A stretch of 64,000 bases of DNA from Pedococcus bigeumensis (GCF_006438965.1 NZ_RCZM01000003.1:62001-126000); one strand, 5' to 3'; shown: positions 34,045-45,790, numbered from the stretch's first letter. A program made the numbers and translations. Notes: generated by a model from the letters alone, not told the origin.

Positions 34045-36263
34045 GTGACGGGATCGGACCACTCGAGCGCCAAGGCGTCCAGCGCCGAGGTCGCCCGTGA
34101 GATCGCCATCGAGCAGACCCATGTGGACCTCGTGTATGCCGAGCTCCTCAAGGCTCAGGCCCGGGCCGGCCTCGTCGAGGCCGATGGCCTGGCGCGCGGC
34201 CGCACCGACCGCACCGGCGACGTCCGCGACGAGGAGCTGACCGGGCTGTTCGAGCGGGACGCCTTGGTCTTCAACGCCGCCCGACGCCGGTCCACCCTCG
34301 ACACCCAGTACGAAGGGTTGGTCTTCGGCCGGCTCGACCTCGACCACGCGCTGGCCGACGAGGCCAAGGACCCCGACCGCGAGACCCGCTACATCGGTCG
34401 GCTCGGCGTCCGCGACGACGACTACGAGCCCCTCGTCATCGACTGGCGCGCACCCGCCGCCGCTGCCTTCTACCGGGCCACCCCCGTCGAACCCATGGAC
34501 GTGCTGCGCCGCCGGGTGCTGCGCTGCAAGGGCGCCGACGTCGTCGGGGTCGAGGACGACCTCATGGTCACCGACGCCCCTGACGACCTCGTGATCGTCG
34601 GGGACGGAGCCCTGCTCGCCGCCCTGACCCGCAGCCGCGGGGCGCAGATGCGCGACATCGTCGCCACCATCCAGCGCCACCAGGACGAGGCCATCCGGGC
34701 CTCGGCCCGCGGGATCACCGAGATCACCGGCGGCCCGGGCACCGGCAAGACCGTGGTCGCCCTGCACCGCGCGGCCTATCTCCTCTACTCCGACCGTCGT
34801 CGGTTCGAGGCCGGAGGCATCCTCGTCGTGGGCCCCTCGTCGGCCTACACGGCATACATCGAGCGGGTGCTGCCCTCGCTCGGCGAGGAGTCGGTGACCC
34901 TGCGCTCGCTCGGTGACGTCGTCGACGGCGTCACGGCAAGCCGGTTGGACACCCCTGAGGTGGCCGCCATCAAGGGGTCGCTGCGGATCCGTCGCCTCCT
35001 GGCGCGCGCCTCCTCCGACGCACCGCCCGAGGCGCCCCCGTCGTTCCGTGCGTTCGTCAACGGCAAGGCCGTCCGCGTCGACGCGTCGGTCCTCGACCGG
35101 ATCCGCGCCCAGGTGCTGCGGAACCACCAGCGCAACCTGGCGACCAAGGCGGTCCAGAGCGCGCTGGCAGAGGCGGCCTGGGCGAGCGTGCGGGACGGCG
35201 ACCGCGCCGAGTTCATGGACCGGTTCGACGACCACCTCGAGGTCGACGCCTTCCTCGCCGTGTGGTGGCCCCAGGTGGACCCCCGGGACGTCCTCCTGTG
35301 GCTGGCCGACCCCGAGCTGGCCCGTCAGCACGGCGCGGGGGTGCTGTCACCGCACGAGTGCGACCTGTTCGCCGCGTCGATGCGCCACGCGCTCGAGACC
35401 GGCACCTGGTCGGCTGCCGACGCCGCCCTCGTGGACGACCTCGCCGCCCGTCTCGGGCCGGTCCAGGACGGACCGTCCGAGGAGCGCGGGTTCTACGAGA
35501 TCGAGGAGTTCGAGGACGTCTCGCAGTTCGGCGTCGCCGAGGTGCGCGCCGGTGCCGACTCCCGCGGCGTCGGCACCAGGTCGTCCCGGACGGCACCCAC
35601 CGACCCGCGCGAGCTGCTGCTCCAAGGTCGCATCGAGGGCCCCGGCGAGTACGCCCACGTCCTCGTCGACGAGGCCCAGGACCTGTCCCCCATGCAGTGG
35701 CGGATGCTTGGCCGCCGCGGCCGCTACTCGTCGTGGACCGTGGTCGGCGACGCTGCACAGGCCTCCTGGCCCGACGCCGTCGAGGCCGGCCGCGCTCGCG
35801 AGGAAGCCTTCGGGACGCAGGAACGTCGGCTGTTCCACATGGACACCAACTACCGCAACGCCCGCGAGATCTTCGACTACGCAGCCAGGATGGTCCGCGT
35901 GCACGTGCCGGACGCCGACATCCCGCAGGCCGTGCGGGAGACCGGGGTAGACCCGGTCGACACCACGGTCGCCAGCGACGGTTGGGCGGCAGCGGCCACC
36001 TCCGCGGTCGAGACCCTCCTCGACGAGGTCGAGGGTTCGATCGCGGTCATCACCCCGGCGAGGCATGCCGCGGCGCTGGCTGGGGTGGGTGACCTCAGCG
36101 ACCGGGTTGCGGTCATCGACCCCATGTCGACCAAGGGCCTCGAGTACGACGCCACGGTCATCGTCGACCCCGACGAGATCACGGCCGAGTCACCCGGTGG
36201 GGCCCGGGTCCTCTACGTCGCCCTCACCCGAGCGGCACACCGGATGACGGTGCTGCACCCGGC

Positions 36264-36267
<4 letters not shown>
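34045..36267 (+). CDS. helR: HelR/HelD-type RNA polymerase recycling ATPase
   Basis: 740 residues from the GTG at 34045 (GAAGGTG upstream). UvrD-like ATPase that, in actinobacteria, pulls stalled or rifamycin-bound RNA polymerase off DNA. The N-terminal coiled-coil arm (EVAREIAIEQTHVDLVYAEL) precedes YIGRLGVRDDDYEPLVIDWR, a HelD signature. Walker A is GGPGTGKT near residue 230 and Walker B LVDEAQDLSP near 540. The motif V/VI region has STKGLEYDATVIVDPDEI and VALTRAAHRMTVLHP. Rifamycin protection is known for mycobacterial and Streptomyces relatives. The stop codon overlaps that of the convergent DUF402 gene. Confidence 0.88.
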
Positions 36268-38205
<1,938 letters not shown>

Positions 38206-39078
38206 CTACCGGTCCGCGCTCTCTTGGGGGGAGCCGAGTTCACCCGCGGCCGCCGCCAGCCCGAGCTGGAACCTCGTCTGCACGCCGTGCCGGGTCATCA
38301 TGGCGGCCACCCGGCGCCGCACGGTCCGCAGGCTGCACCCGAGGTAGCGCGCGATCGACTCGTCCTTCAGGCCCAGTCCCAGCAGCTTGACGAGCCGGAC
38401 CTCCTCGTCGTCCTGGTCCTCGTCGCGCACCACCGGCAGGCCGCGCTCGAAGGCCCGGTCGAAGAGCTGGGTGAAGGCCGCGATCAGCATCGGGTCACGC
38501 ACGACGACGTAGTCGCCGTGGACGTTGCCCCACTCCGCGACGGCCACGAGCGCGTGCTGGTCGAAGATCGTGAACTCGCTCGGGGGGGCCAGCGACAGCC
38601 GCTGCTCCTCGCCCACGCCCGCGAAGGAGTGCACCCAGGCGCGACCGTCCTCGCTGTCCATGATGTCCATCGGGTAGATCGTCCGCTGACGGAACCGGCC
38701 GGCCGTCATGAGGTCCTGGTTGAGCCGATAGTTCTCCTGCTCGATCCCGGCACCCGCGTTGACGCTCAGCGTGCAGACCCGCGAGATCTCGGTCGTCTGC
38801 TCGAGGAGGTAGCGCAGCACGGGAGCGGCGCGTTCGGCCGTCAGCGGCTCGAAGGCGCCACCACCGCGCCTCGACCCCTGCGTCGCCCCCTCTGCAGAGA
38901 GCTCGAACAGGGCGTAGCGAACCTCGGCGAGCTCCGCCCGGCGTGCGTCGAGCTGCTCCTCACCACGGTCCAGGATGGCGATCAGCCGCTCCATCGGCTC
39001 GGTGACGAGCCGGGCCACCTCGCGCGAGGATGCATCGCCGCTGGTCACGCCTGGCCTCCCACGCCGGGATGTCATCAT
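38206..39078 (-). CDS. LuxR-type regulator (second of the pair)
   Basis: 290 residues from the ATG at 39078, with AAAGGA upstream. The middle region (FRQRTIYPMDIMDSEDGRAW, FTIFDQHALVAVAEWGNVHG, DYVVVRDPMLIAAFTQLFDR) is of the phospholipase D-like sensing type. The C-terminus is a LuxR-type helix-turn-helix, VKLLGLGLKDESIARYLGCS and LRTVRRRVAAMMTRHGVQTR. Its C-terminus aligns with that of the 32802-33920 regulator (R-x-V-x-R-R-V-x-A-x-M...TRFQ-G). A TATGAT-like -10 is on the minus strand at 39096-39091. Function unknown; in Streptomyces this class includes developmental regulators. Confidence 0.8.
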   Translation of the reverse strand: MMTSRRGRPGVTSGDASSREVARLVTEPMERLIAILDRGEEQLDARRAELAEVRYALFELSAEGATQGSRRGGGAFEPLTAERAAPVLRYLLEQTTEISRVCTLSVNAGAGIEQENYRLNQDLMTAGRFRQRTIYPMDIMDSEDGRAWVHSFAGVGEEQRLSLAPPSEFTIFDQHALVAVAEWGNVHGDYVVVRDPMLIAAFTQLFDRAFERGLPVVRDEDQDDEEVRLVKLLGLGLKDESIARYLGCSLRTVRRRVAAMMTRHGVQTRFQLGLAAAAGELGSPQESADR

Positions 39079-39179
39079 CTGTCCTTTGGCATCATAGTGC
39101 CACCTTAGGTAGCCCTTATGCAGGCACAATGACCTGACGCCACTCGTCAGACGGCAGGGGACGACTCGACGAGTTGCAC

Positions 39180-39254
39180 CGCGGGCTTCGGCCCGCGTCA
39201 GGGGGCGACGCCGGGGGACGGGATCCAGGAAATCGGGTCCGGTCCCCCGGCGTC
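39180..39254 (+). promoter_or_regulatory. Structured leader of the lipoprotein gene
   Basis: A CGCGGGC-TTCG-GCCCGCG hairpin (about 39180-39197) is followed by a long stem with perfect 13-bp arms at 39207-39219 and 39242-39254 and an inner GGATCC/GGGTCC pairing. The arrangement lies in the 280-bp divergent region between the LuxR-type gene and the lipoprotein, 106 bp before the latter's start. It may be a regulatory RNA leader; I could not match it to a known riboswitch. The remaining DNA to 39360 shows no gene. Confidence 0.5.
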
Positions 39255-39360
39255 ACTGTTTCCGGCGCCAGCTGTTCCAGCGCCATCTGCTGGGCAACCC
39301 CGGTAGGCCGAACGGCGTCCACAAGGGTGAGAGCACATCTCGTTCGAGCTGAGGGATTCC

Positions 39361-39897
39361 ATGCAGACTCACCTGGTCGCCCGGGCAGCCGCGGCTGCCG
39401 CCGCAGTTGCGGCTGCGGTCCTCCTCAGCGCCTGTGGCAGCTCCGCGGGCGCGGGGTCGAGCGACTCCAGCACCACGACTGGAACGTCCGGACCGGCGAC
39501 ACCGACCGTCACGGTGACGGTCACCGCCACGCCGACCCTTCCCGCACCCACGCTGAGCAAGCCCACCAAGCCCAACCCGACGATGCTGACGCCACCGCCC
39601 GCCAAGGACCCCCTAGTGCTCCCGGACAGCCCGAAAGCCTACGCCCAGGCGTTCGTCACCGCGTGGGTCGACAGGGACCGCCCCCGGGCGGCCAAGCTGG
39701 CCACCGCGTCCGCCGTCGACGCCGCCTTCGCGTCGACCGTGCAGAAGTCACCGACGTTCACGATGTGTGAGGGTGCGGCTGGCTCGAGCTACTGCAGCTG
39801 GCAGGGCGACGAGTACACGATGGTCGTCCGGGTCGGCAACGAGAGGGTGGCGCAGCACCAGGAGCAGGCCGTCGGGGAGGTCAGGTTCACCCACTGA
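39361..39897 (+). CDS. Lipoprotein of unknown function
   Basis: 178 residues. The lipobox is LLSAC (Cys25), preceded by an Ala-rich hydrophobic core. A Ser/Thr/Pro linker rich in TVTVTVTATPTLPAPTLSKP spans about residues 30-75. The small C-terminal domain is AYAQAFVTAWVDRDRPRAAK, LATASAVDAAFASTV, FTMCEGAAGSSYCSWQGDEY and TMVVRVGNE, with two Cys likely joined outside the cell. The shape resembles NTF2-like/DUF4878-type lipoproteins but I cannot assign a family. GAGGGATTCC just upstream of the ATG is a modest ribosome binding site. A structured leader precedes it. Confidence 0.75.
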   Translation: MQTHLVARAAAAAAAVAAAVLLSACGSSAGAGSSDSSTTTGTSGPATPTVTVTVTATPTLPAPTLSKPTKPNPTMLTPPPAKDPLVLPDSPKAYAQAFVTAWVDRDRPRAAKLATASAVDAAFASTVQKSPTFTMCEGAAGSSYCSWQGDEYTMVVRVGNERVAQHQEQAVGEVRFTH

Positions 39898-39942
39898 GGT
39901 GAGCGGACGGCCTACCCCGTCGTGGCGGGCCGCCCGATGCGC

Positions 39943-40347
39943 TCAGAGCCCGAGCTCGCGGGCACCCGTCATGGAGGAGTCGCGCAGGAACTGCGCACAG
40001 CGCAGCTCCTCCTCGGTCTCACCGATCGCGCCGGCGGCCCTCGAGAGCGCAGCGAGCGCGCGCAGGAACCCGCGGTTGGGCTCGTGCTCCCACGGCACCG
40101 GACCCTGGCCGCGCCAGCCGTTCTTGCGCAGCGAGTCCAGCGCGCGGTGGTAGCCGGTGCGCGCGTAGGCGTAGCCCTCGACGGTGCGCCCGTCCGCGAG
40201 CGCGTCCTCGGCCAGCGTGGCCCAGGCCAGCGACGACGTCGGGTATGCCGCGGCGACCTGGTCCGCTGCGACGCCCTCGTCGAGCTTCGCGGCGGCGGGG
40301 TCGACGGGCAGGCGGGTCTCGGGGATGCCGAGGAGGTTGTCGGTCAT
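39943..40347 (-). CDS. DUF3151 family protein
   Basis: 134 residues from the ATG at 40347: MTDNLLGIPETRLPVDPAAA, then YPTSSLAWATLAEDALADGR, TVEGYAYARTGYHRALDSLR, KNGWRGQGPVPWEHEPNRGF and LRALAALSRAAGAIGETEEE. This is the actinobacterial DUF3151 family, helical and TPR-like. In mycobacteria the homologue is likewise close to fba. Role unknown. It lies downstream of fba on the same strand with a 40-bp direct repeat between them. Confidence 0.9.
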   Translation of the reverse strand: MTDNLLGIPETRLPVDPAAAKLDEGVAADQVAAAYPTSSLAWATLAEDALADGRTVEGYAYARTGYHRALDSLRKNGWRGQGPVPWEHEPNRGFLRALAALSRAAGAIGETEEELRCAQFLRDSSMTGARELGL

Positions 40348-40372
40348 GCGACGACCTTCCGAGGAAACGAGC

Positions 40373-40444
40373 CGGGTCCCACGCTCCGCGTGGGCGGCAC
40401 GAGGGAGGCCCGCGGGTCCCACGCTCCGCGTGGGCGGAACGAGG
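40373..40444. repeat. Two direct 40-bp repeats, each with a hairpin
   Basis: The 25-bp core beginning CGGGTCCCACGCTCCGCG occurs at 40373-40397 and 40413-40437, each followed by (C/A)ACGAGG. Each core folds as CCCACGC/GCGTGGG. The pair fills the gap between the fba stop (40466) and the DUF3151 start (40347) and may act as the fba terminator or as a repeated element. Confidence 0.85.
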
Positions 40445-40465
40445 AGCGGGGCCAATTGAGCTCGG

Positions 40466-41494
<1,029 letters not shown>

Positions 41495-41620
41495 GGAAGT
41501 CTCCTTCGACTCGTGCGTGGCGTCGGCCTTGCGTCGTCGCCGATCTTTGCACGACCCGCGCACGGCCGGACACCCGTGTCTCAGGCTGGTCCGTGGTCGC
41601 CCACGAGTGGGGCGGTGCGC

Positions 41621-42883
41621 TCAGTGCGGCGCGTCGTGGAGGGCAGCCCGCCGCTCGCGGAGCAGGGCGCGCTCGGCGTCGTTGCCGCAGCGCTCGATGG
41701 CAAGGGCGTATGCCGCGTCGGCGCCTTCGACGTCGCCGGCGCGGGTGAGCAGCTCGGCCCGGACCGCCGGAAGCCGGTGGCTGTGCGAGAGCTCCTCGTC
41801 CAGCCCTGCCATGGCGGCCAGTCCTTCGTGGGGTCCGCGCGCCTCCGCGACGGCCACGGCACGGGCCAGCCTGGCACTGGGAGTGGGGGTCAGCGCCACG
41901 AGGTCGTCGTAGTGAGCGACGATGCGGTCCCACTCCGTCGCCTCGGCCGTCGGCGCGGTGGCGTGCTCGACCGCGATCCGGGCCTGCACGGCATACCCGG
42001 CAGCCTGGACGGTGATAGGGCCGGTGAGGCTCGGCGACCGGAGCAGCCGCACCGCCTCGACGACCTCGTCGCGGTGCCAACGCGACCGGTCCTGGTCGGG
42101 CAGCAGCACGATCCGGCCGGCCTCGTCGACTCGAGCGTCGCGCCGCGAGTGCTGCAGCAGCATGAGCGCCAACAGGGCGACGAGCACGGGCTCGTCGGGG
42201 CGCAGCCGAAGCACGACCCGCACCAGCCGGATCGCCTCCCCCGCCAGCCCGGTGCGCACGGCGTCCGGGCCGGAACCGGGCGCGTAGCCCGCGGTGAAGG
42301 CGAGATAGGCCGTCTGGGCGACGGCGCCGAGGCGCTCTGGCAGCACGTCGGCCGAGGGGACCGCGAACGGGATGCCGACCGACACGATCTTCTTCTTGGC
42401 CCGGGTCAGGCGGGCCGCCATCGTGGGCTCGGGGACGAGGAACAACCTGGCGATGTCGTGGGTGCTCACGCCGAGCACGAGCCGTAGGGCCAGCGCGCTG
42501 GCGGCGGCTGGGTCGAGCGCCGGGTGCGTGCACATGAGGACGAGCCGCAGCAGGTCGTCCTCGACGAGGTCACCGGTGTCGACTCGCACCGCGGCCTCCT
42601 CTCGTCCGGACTGCTCGACGACGAGCAGGGGCACCTTGCGCTGCGCCATCGCCTCGGCACGCAGCCGGTCCAGCACGCGGCGGCGGGCGGCCGTGTGCAG
42701 CCAGGCAGGCGGGTTGTCCGGGACGCCGTCCCGCGACCAGCGCCGGGCCGCCGACTCGACCGCGTCGCCGAGGGCGTCCTCGACCAGGTCGAGCCGGCGG
42801 AACTGCGCGAGCAGCAGGGACGTCAGCCGCCCCCACTGCTCGCGCACGACCGCCGCGAGCGCGGCGTCGGCTTCTGCAGTCAC
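41621..42883 (-). CDS. ECF42-type RNA polymerase sigma factor
   Basis: 420 residues from the GTG at 42883. Sigma region 2 (FRRLDLVEDALGDAVESAAR, WLHTAARRRVLDRLRAE) and region 4 (LALRLVLGVSTHDIARLFLV, PEPTMAARLTRAKKKIV) are followed by a long TPR-like C-terminal extension (AYLAFTAGYAPG, DEPVLVALLALMLLQHSRRD, GYAVQARIAVEHATAP, DDLVALTPTPSARLARAVAV). This extension defines the ECF42 group, which controls DGPF genes and needs no anti-sigma factor. It lies 4 bp downstream of the third DGPF gene on the same strand. A promoter before the operon has the ECF42 pattern. Confidence 0.92.
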   Translation of the reverse strand: MTAEADAALAAVVREQWGRLTSLLLAQFRRLDLVEDALGDAVESAARRWSRDGVPDNPPAWLHTAARRRVLDRLRAEAMAQRKVPLLVVEQSGREEAAVRVDTGDLVEDDLLRLVLMCTHPALDPAAASALALRLVLGVSTHDIARLFLVPEPTMAARLTRAKKKIVSVGIPFAVPSADVLPERLGAVAQTAYLAFTAGYAPGSGPDAVRTGLAGEAIRLVRVVLRLRPDEPVLVALLALMLLQHSRRDARVDEAGRIVLLPDQDRSRWHRDEVVEAVRLLRSPSLTGPITVQAAGYAVQARIAVEHATAPTAEATEWDRIVAHYDDLVALTPTPSARLARAVAVAEARGPHEGLAAMAGLDEELSHSHRLPAVRAELLTRAGDVEGADAAYALAIERCGNDAERALLRERRAALHDAPH

Positions 42884-42887
42884 CCGC

Positions 42888-43250
42888 TCACGCGCTCTCG
42901 TAGCCCTCCACACCGACCACCGGGCGGATCTCGAGCGTGTAGGCCTTCGGCAGCAGCCGAGCGGCCGCGATCGCGCGGTCCAGGTCGGGCAGCTCCACGT
43001 CGTAGTAGCCGCCGAGCTGCTCGGTCAGCTCCACGAAGGGGCCGTCGGTCACGACGTCGGCCCCGTCGGCGTCGCGCCGGATCGTGGTGGCCAGGTCGGC
43101 GTCGCTCAGCGCCGCACTGTCCAGCCGCTTGCCGTGCTCGTCGACGTACCGCTCGAACGCGTGGTGGGCGTCGAAGTACTCCTGCCGCACCGCCTCGTCG
43201 GTCCCGTCATAGTGACCGGGCTCGTAGGCGATGAGGACGACGTACCTCAC
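42888..43250 (-). CDS. DGPF/YCII-related protein 3
   Basis: 120 residues from the GTG at 43250: MRYVVLIAYEPGHYDGTDEA, YFDAHHAFERYVDEHGKRLD, and the family motif VVTDGPFVELTEQLGGYYDV near residue 68. It is the DGPF domain of the YCII-like ferredoxin-fold dimers, whose reaction is unknown. Its start overlaps the stop of DGPF gene 2 (GTGA). This copy is the most divergent of the three, with a shorter N-terminal part before the motif (DLATTIRRDADGADVV). Confidence 0.9.
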   Translation of the reverse strand: MRYVVLIAYEPGHYDGTDEAVRQEYFDAHHAFERYVDEHGKRLDSAALSDADLATTIRRDADGADVVTDGPFVELTEQLGGYYDVELPDLDRAIAAARLLPKAYTLEIRPVVGVEGYESA

Positions 43251-43609
43251 GACCCGCGGTCCTCGGGCTGGACCACCCGTCGGACCTCGATGCCGTCACC
43301 GACGCTGGCGATGATCTGGCAGCAGTCCAGCAGGTCGTCCAGGTCGTCGGTCTCGATCTGGTAGAAACCGCCGACCTGCTCGGTCACCTCGGCGAACGGG
43401 CCGTCGGTGACCGGCCCGCCGCCGCGCGGGATCCGGTGTCCCTCGGTGGTCGCGTGCAGCTCGGCGCCGCCGGTGATCTTGTGACCCCGGCTGTTGAGCT
43501 CTTCGCCGAAACGCGTGTACTCGGCATACCCGGCCTGGCGCTTCTCGGCGCTCATGGTGGTCCACCACCGGTCGGCATCACCGACGATCAGCACGACGTA
43601 CTCGGTCAT
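43247..43609 (-). CDS. DGPF/YCII-related protein 2
   Basis: 120 residues: MTEYVVLIVGDADRWWTTMS, YAEYTRFGEELNSRGHKITG, GAELHATTEGHRIPRGGGPV and TDGPFAEVTEQVGGFYQIET, then LDDLLDCCQIIAS. It is a single DGPF domain, similar to copy 1 in the GHK-x-TGGA-x-L segment. It lies 10 bp downstream of copy 1 and overlaps copy 3 by 4 bp. Thought to be part of the ECF42 response, with no known substrate. Confidence 0.92.
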   Translation of the reverse strand: MTEYVVLIVGDADRWWTTMSAEKRQAGYAEYTRFGEELNSRGHKITGGAELHATTEGHRIPRGGGPVTDGPFAEVTEQVGGFYQIETDDLDDLLDCCQIIASVGDGIEVRRVVQPEDRGS

Positions 43610-43619
43610 GACGGACTCC

Positions 43620-43982
43620 TCACATGCCTTCGACGAGCTGACGGATCTCGACGGCCTGGTGGAACGGGGTGGCGAAGAGGCGTCCGCAGACCTTGGCCAG
43701 GTCCATGGGGTCGGAGGTCTCGACCACGTAGTAGCCACCCACCTGCTCGGCGCTCTCGGCGTAGGGGCCGTCGGTGACGGTCACGTCGTCCACTGCACTG
43801 CCGCGGACCACGCGGGTCTGGCTGGACGGCATCAGCTGGGCGCCGCCGGTCATCTTGTGCCCGCGCTCGGCGAGCAGCTGGACGAACTCCCCGTGCGCGG
43901 CCGTGAGGTCGGTGCGCTCCTGTGCGGAGCCCGACGCGTAGCGGGCCTCGTCGGCTGGCAACAGGACGATGTACTGGGTCAT
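43620..43982 (-). CDS. DGPF/YCII-related protein 1
   Basis: 120 residues: MTQYIVLLPADEARYASGSA, HGEFVQLLAERGHKMTGGAQ, LMPSSQTRVVRGSAVDDVTV, and the motif TDGPYAESAEQVGGYYVVET (DGPY in place of DGPF), then AVEIRQLVEGM. First gene of the DGPF-DGPF-DGPF-ECF42 unit. The ECF42-like promoter ends 38 bp upstream of its ATG at 43982, and GAGAGGAA serves as ribosome binding site. Confidence 0.92.
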   Translation of the reverse strand: MTQYIVLLPADEARYASGSAQERTDLTAAHGEFVQLLAERGHKMTGGAQLMPSSQTRVVRGSAVDDVTVTDGPYAESAEQVGGYYVVETSDPMDLAKVCGRLFATPFHQAVEIRQLVEGM

Positions 43983-44020
43983 GGCTGTTCCTCTCATCGG
44001 TGGGGTACTTCCACCCTGAT

Positions 44021-44047
44021 GACGGGCGAGCAGTGCGCTAATCGACA
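44021..44047 (-). promoter_or_regulatory. ECF42-type promoter of the DGPF operon
   Basis: On the minus strand, TGTCGA (44047-44042) and CGTC (44024-44021) are 17 bp apart. This fits the ECF42 target motif as I recall it from Streptomyces venezuelae work (TGTCGA at -35, CG[A/T]C at -10). The operon would then be autoregulated by its own sigma factor. Confidence 0.72.
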
Positions 44048-44083
44048 GCCTGCCCGAAAATGTTCCAGCGCGTTCAGCCGCGA

Positions 44084-45100
44084 TCAGACGGAGGCGTCGG
44101 CCAGCCGGACGACGACCGCATCCCGAAAGGTCGCAAAGCGGTCGATGTCGTCCTTGCCCGGCGGGATGTTGTACTCCCAGGGCATCGACGAGACGTTCCG
44201 ATCGGTCGCCTTGAAGGCGTCGAAGGCTTCCTGGTGACGGTCGAGCATTGCGTACATGAACCCGAGCATGCTCCGCGCCTCGGCGGCCTCCCTCGCTCCC
44301 TCGGGGAAGCGGTCGGCAAAGGCCTGGGCCGTTGCCAGCGCCTGCTCGACCCGGCCACGCATCGGCTTCTTGGCCGACTCGTCCTCGATCCACATCTCGT
44401 AACCGGCCCGGAGCGGCAGGATGCGGACGGCGCGGTCGTCGGGGGCACCAGCAGCTACCTGCTCGGCGAAGTCGAAAGCCGCCTCGTGCGAGCCGCCCCA
44501 CTTGGCCGAGAGCCGGTTCACGGCCTGCTCGTTCGACTGGTAGTGCCACGGGTCGGCCTGCTGGGCATGGGCGAGGTGCTCGCGGAAGTCCTCCTCCGGT
44601 GCCTCCAGCCCGGTCGCGTGCTGCATCGCCAACCGCCACGGCTCGGGGTCACCGGGGTTGAGCTCGATGGCCCGGTGGAGCTGTGGCGTGGCGGCTTCGA
44701 GCTGGTCGTGGAACTCCTGGAACCGCCATTGCTCGACGTTCTCGGTCGAGTGCTTGGTCCGGGCCTCCCACGCCAGCCGGATGAGCAGCGCGGCCTGGAG
44801 GAGCTGGGCGTCCGGGTCGTCCGGCTCGGCCTCCGCCCACCTCGTGACCCACAGCGGCGACTCGACGGCGTCGGTCGCGATCCGGTCCACGGCTCGGCTG
44901 CGCAGGTCCCACGCCTTCGCCTGACGCAGGCCGGCGAGGTAGCTGCCCACCGGACCGGGGTCGCCCGACTTCGCCCCAGCGAGAGCTGCTGCGAAGTCCT
45001 CCTCGGGCGGGTCCACCGCCAGCTCGTCCCGCGGTGCCAGCTGCGCCCGCAGCCCGTCGGCGATCTCCGCCTTCTTCCGACTCTTGCCAAACAGCGCCAC
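44084..45100 (-). CDS. Hypothetical TPR-like soluble protein
   Basis: 338 residues, no signal or membrane segment. It starts MALFGKSRKKAEIADGLRAQ and is Trp- and Ala-rich with helical pairs such as AIELNPGDPEPWRLAMQHAT, EEDFREHLAHAQQADPWHYQ, SNEQAVNRLSAKWGGSHEAA, FDFAEQVAAGAPDDRAVRIL and MLGFMYAMLDRHQEAFDAFK, a TPR-like solenoid. I do not recognise a specific family. It stands alone between the ECF42 promoter and the TrmH gene, on the same strand as both. Confidence 0.75.
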   Translation of the reverse strand: MALFGKSRKKAEIADGLRAQLAPRDELAVDPPEEDFAAALAGAKSGDPGPVGSYLAGLRQAKAWDLRSRAVDRIATDAVESPLWVTRWAEAEPDDPDAQLLQAALLIRLAWEARTKHSTENVEQWRFQEFHDQLEAATPQLHRAIELNPGDPEPWRLAMQHATGLEAPEEDFREHLAHAQQADPWHYQSNEQAVNRLSAKWGGSHEAAFDFAEQVAAGAPDDRAVRILPLRAGYEMWIEDESAKKPMRGRVEQALATAQAFADRFPEGAREAAEARSMLGFMYAMLDRHQEAFDAFKATDRNVSSMPWEYNIPPGKDDIDRFATFRDAVVVRLADASV

Positions 45101-45145
45101 AGCCCGCCCCCTTCGTCCCGCGCAGGCCTGCCACCTGCGGCGATG

Positions 45146-45790
45146 TCAATCTAGGCGCTGGTCGAAGACATGTCGACGGATCCACGCGTGCATCGCGACA
45201 GCGGCTGCCGCGCCTGCGTTGATCGACCGCGTGGAGCCGAACTGCTCGACGTGCAGGACCACCTCGCACGCCTCCCGCATGTCCGGCGAGAGCCCCGGAC
45301 CCTCCTGCCCGAAGACGAGCACGGACTCGCGGGGCAGGTCGTGGGTCTCGAGCGGAACCGAGCCGGGCAGGTTGTCGATGCCAATGAGGGGTATGCCGCG
45401 GGGCCGGCCCTCGTCGTCGGTCCCGGCTGACACGGCCCAGGCGACGAGGTCGTCCACCGTGCGGTGGTGGTGCTCGTGCTGGTAGCGGTCCGTCACCATC
45501 GCACCGCGCCGGTTCCACCGTCGTTTGCCGACGATGTGGAAAGCCTTGGCGTTGAACGCGTTTGCCGTCCTGATGACGGAGCCGATGTTGAAGTCGTGCC
45601 CCCAGTTCTCGACGGCGACGTGGAAGTCGTGGCGATGGGTGTCCAGGTCGGCGACGATCGCCTCGTGCCGCCAGTATCGGTAGGCGTCGACGACGTTGCG
45701 CCGGTCGCCGTCCCGCAGCAGCTCGGCGTCCCAGTGGTCACCTGCAGGAAGCTCGCCCGTCCACGGCCCGACGCCGACCTCCTCGCTCAC
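45146..45790 (-). CDS. TrmH/SpoU family RNA 2'-O-methyltransferase
   Basis: 214 residues from the GTG at 45790. The three SPOUT motifs are clear: NWGHDFNIGSVIRTANAFNA (motif 1) near residue 62, SVLVFGQEGPGLSPDMREAC (motif 2) near 155, and FGSTRSINAGAAAAVAMHAW (motif 3) near 185. It methylates a ribose in tRNA or rRNA with S-adenosylmethionine through the trefoil knot. The specific site is unknown. Divergent from the CoA-transferase gene. Confidence 0.92.
   Translation of the reverse strand: MSEEVGVGPWTGELPAGDHWDAELLRDGDRRNVVDAYRYWRHEAIVADLDTHRHDFHVAVENWGHDFNIGSVIRTANAFNAKAFHIVGKRRWNRRGAMVTDRYQHEHHHRTVDDLVAWAVSAGTDDEGRPRGIPLIGIDNLPGSVPLETHDLPRESVLVFGQEGPGLSPDMREACEVVLHVEQFGSTRSINAGAAAAVAMHAWIRRHVFDQRLD

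Noticed and set aside
39255-39360. Known riboswitch (c-di-AMP ydaO, SAM-IV, cobalamin, TPP) before the lipoprotein
   Set aside because: Pieces such as GGCAACCCCGGTAGGC recall conserved cores, but the required flanking boxes and closing stem are not present. I keep only a structured leader.
40373-40444. CRISPR array
   Set aside because: Only two repeats, a 15-bp gap that is itself part of the repeat unit, and no cas genes.
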